15,151 nucleotides of DNA from Geoglobus sp. (GTDB lineage Archaea > Halobacteriota > Archaeoglobi > Archaeoglobales > Archaeoglobaceae). Below are positions 13,662-15,151 of this stretch, one piece after another. The position numbers were made by a program, and so were the translations under genes. The first letter of the stretch is position 1, and each line of letters begins with the position of its first letter. Location of the stretch: contig WAJY01000130.1 of the NCBI GenBank assembly GCA_015523645.1, positions 1 through 15,151 of the forward strand, read 5' to 3'. Below the pieces are notes generated by a model. The model was not told where the DNA came from and made no database searches. It was given only the letters and a program-made list of their open reading frames with translations.

Positions 13662-14783
13662 TTACACCTCCACAAACTCTCTTGTGAAACTGGTGAGATA
13701 TTCTATCTTTTTACCAACATATATTGTGTCCTCAATTCTGAATCCTCCTACTCCTCTGACAGATAGAACTGAATGACCTATTGAGAGTGTCATCCCTTCC
13801 TCCACGACTTCTCTCAAATCTTCTGGAAATATTGTAGGAAATGGAGTCTCTTCAAAATTTAAGCCAATTCCGTGAACAAATCCTTTTACATAGTATTCTC
13901 CATAACCTTTTTCTTTTACGAATTTTTCATTTTCTTTCTCTATTTCAAGAATAGAAATCTCTCCTTTTTTGGTCTCTATCATCTCAACAACTCTTTCCTG
14001 CATTTCAAGGTAAATTTCGTGAGCTGTTTTTTGCTCTTTTTTTGCTTTCCCCAGCACAAAAACTCTTGTAATATCGGAGCAGTATCCATTGAAAACAGGA
14101 CCAATATCAATCAAAACGACATCTCCAGCCCTTATACTTCTATCAGTTGCGAGTCCATGAAGCCAGAGACTTCTCTCTCCTGAATTGACAAACATTGGAA
14201 ACGCAAGTCTTTCTGCCCCCTTTTTTCTCACGTAATACTCCACCTCAAGAGCAACATCTCTCTCAGACATTCCTACATCAATGACATCTAAGGCTTTTTC
14301 CATTGCCATATCTGCATGTTTTCCTGCTTTTTTCATGGATTCTAACTCATATTTGTCCTTGAACTTCCTGAGAGGAGAAATTACCGGTTTTGCATCAACA
14401 ACTTCAACATGGGGATTTGCCATTCTGAACCTCTCAAGAAGAAAGGCCGGAGTGGAGAACTCCATCTCGACAGCAACAGTTGGTGAGTCCTTTTCTATAG
14501 AGTTGAGAAATCCAACAACATGTTTCAGCATCTCAGGCATGGATCGGTAGGTTTTGACTTCCATTCCTGTTTTCTTCTCGACCTCTTCTTTCTCGCCATC
14601 AAATGCGATTACAAAAGGCTCATCTTTCGCGGGAATGAGCATTCTGGGCTGTTTTCTCACATCTCCAGTAAAATATCTGTAATTCTCAAGAGAAAGGACG
14701 AGAATGGCATCAATATCATTGATCTCCATCAATTCCTGAGCCTTTTTCACCCTTTTCCTGTATAAATTTCTTGGAATCGACAT
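13662..14783 (-). CDS. M24-family (Xaa-Pro dipeptidase/creatinase-like) protein with altered metal site
   Basis: From ATG 14783 the protein has 373 residues: an N-terminal creatinase-type domain (about 1-135), then a pita-bread M24 domain. Prolidase metal ligands found: Asp226 (LIDIG), Asp237 (CSDITR), His304 (FVHGIG) and Glu351 (RIED). The position of the Glu in the usual TIEPG motif reads SIGHS, so Gly336 replaces it with His337 adjacent, and the second His of HGxGxxxHE is Glu311. The dinuclear site is therefore incomplete or rearranged, and activity may be changed. His209 in WLHGLATDR resembles the substrate-binding His of aminopeptidase P/prolidase. ATG 14783 is preferred to GTG 14795 because a box A near 14813 predicts transcription to start around 14787. 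The gene is coupled to the SRPBCC gene downstream. Its role may be peptide turnover or C-N hydrolysis of a creatine-like compound. Confidence 0.87.
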   Translation of the reverse strand: MSIPRNLYRKRVKKAQELMEINDIDAILVLSLENYRYFTGDVRKQPRMLIPAKDEPFVIAFDGEKEEVEKKTGMEVKTYRSMPEMLKHVVGFLNSIEKDSPTVAVEMEFSTPAFLLERFRMANPHVEVVDAKPVISPLRKFKDKYELESMKKAGKHADMAMEKALDVIDVGMSERDVALEVEYYVRKKGAERLAFPMFVNSGERSLWLHGLATDRSIRAGDVVLIDIGPVFNGYCSDITRVFVLGKAKKEQKTAHEIYLEMQERVVEMIETKKGEISILEIEKENEKFVKEKGYGEYYVKGFVHGIGLNFEETPFPTIFPEDLREVVEEGMTLSIGHSVLSVRGVGGFRIEDTIYVGKKIEYLTSFTREFVEV

Positions 14784-14809
14784 CGGAATATTCACTTATT
14801 CTGCGAGTT

Positions 14810-14825
14810 CATATATGTTTTCCCG
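14810..14825 (-). promoter_or_regulatory. Promoter of the M24/SRPBCC operon (leaderless)
   Basis: On the minus strand, GGGAAAAC (BRE-like) is followed by ATATATGA (box A-like) centred near 14813. The expected start site is around 14787, four bases before ATG 14783. No Shine-Dalgarno precedes that ATG, consistent with a leaderless mRNA. Confidence 0.45.
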
Positions 14826-14901
14826 TTAATGTTTGGTGATTTTAGTTTCAGGAATTAAAACTATCTGAGTGGTGGTTAACCAGTCTTGGAATTTTCTTAT
14901 G
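14826..14901. other. Intergenic region upstream of the M24 gene
   Basis: The stretch is AT-rich. The only structure seen is a 10-bp perfect palindrome, TGGTTAACCA, at 14873-14882, about 60 bases upstream of the M24 box A; it could be an operator. No RNA gene was recognised. Confidence 0.3.
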
Positions 14902-15151
14902 TTATTGCGAGATCTCAGAAGCAAACGAATTTACTGTACTTTTTAATAAATTAGAGATATCCTCGAAACATTGAACAATCCCCAACTCTTTTGAATAATT
15001 TTCCAATGGGAATGTCCTACTGTAGTATCTGGTAAACGTAGCATGCGGGTAAGTAATAACTGACAAAATATACAGCACGAGAAAGGTAGAAGTGAATTTT
15101 AGAACTCTATTGATATTTTTGAACAATCTCTCGGTTGAAATACTAACTACC
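14902..15151 (-). CDS. Possible C-terminal part of an unidentified protein (enters from the right edge)
   Basis: The minus-strand frame ending with TAA at 14902-14904 stays open to the window edge (83 codons), so its start may lie outside. The visible protein has one hydrophobic stretch, FTSTFLVLYILSVITYP, then a polar tail ending NSFASEISQ. No family is recognised. An internal TTG at 15126 has no evident ribosome site. Given the AT-rich composition this could also be a chance frame in a long intergenic region. Confidence 0.3.
   Translation of the reverse strand, partial: VVSISTERLFKNINRVLKFTSTFLVLYILSVITYPHATFTRYYSRTFPLENYSKELGIVQCFEDISNLLKSTVNSFASEISQ

Noticed and set aside
13204..13687. 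Plus-strand open frames of about 100-130 codons
   Set aside because: They are antisense to the SRPBCC and M24 genes, have no Shine-Dalgarno and are rich in Phe/Leu/Ser, as expected for complement translation.
1..15151. CRISPR array, tRNA, rRNA, insertion sequence or prophage genes
   Set aside because: No regularly spaced repeats, cloverleaf-like segments, transposase motifs or phage genes were seen on either strand.

Overview
The window looks like a chromosomal segment of a hyperthermophilic archaeon, most likely one of the Archaeoglobales (Archaeoglobus/Ferroglobus type). The support is indirect. Arg codons are mostly AGA/AGG and ATA is common for Ile. Promoters are archaeal (purine-rich BRE plus TTTAWATA-like box A), several minus-strand genes appear leaderless, and Shine-Dalgarno sites are of the GGAGGTGA type. 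There is an F420-type (LLM/Mer-like) oxidoreductase, and the gene content is that of an anaerobe that breaks down organic or aromatic acids. No rRNA, tRNA, CRISPR or insertion sequence was seen. The species assignment is inference.

Layout. (1) Positions 1-1978, minus strand: a PaaK/F390-synthetase-like adenylate-forming ligase followed by the N-terminal half of a UbiD-family decarboxylase that runs off the left edge. (2) 1979-2174: an AT-rich divergent promoter region with a perfect 16-bp palindrome. (3) 2175-6751, plus strand: a complete branched-chain-amino-acid-type ABC importer (Tat-exported binding protein, two permeases, two ATPases) with overlapping or nearly touching genes. (4) 6752-7063: a gap with a tandem repeat, a T-rich probable terminator, a new promoter and a 24-codon reading frame with its own Shine-Dalgarno. 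(5) 7064-8940: a short-chain dehydrogenase and a zinc alcohol dehydrogenase sharing an ATGA overlap. (6) 8991-13210: a second PaaK-like ligase, an F420-dependent-type LLM oxidoreductase, a 4-hydroxybutyryl-CoA dehydratase-family enzyme with every known cluster and active-site residue, and a small cysteine-rich protein. (7) 13252-14783, minus strand and convergent: an M24 peptidase-like protein and an SRPBCC/CoxG-like protein, translationally coupled. (8) 14784-15151: AT-rich, with a possible partial open frame entering from the right edge.

Working model (inference): the importer takes up a small carboxylic, possibly aromatic or hydroxylated, acid. A PaaK-like ligase converts it to its CoA thioester, SDR, ADH and the F420-type enzyme carry out oxidation/reduction steps, and the [4Fe-4S]/FAD radical dehydratase removes water from an unactivated position. 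The UbiD enzyme could decarboxylate an aromatic or unsaturated acid. The exact substrate cannot be read from the sequence. This combination is the best candidate here for an undescribed catabolic pathway.
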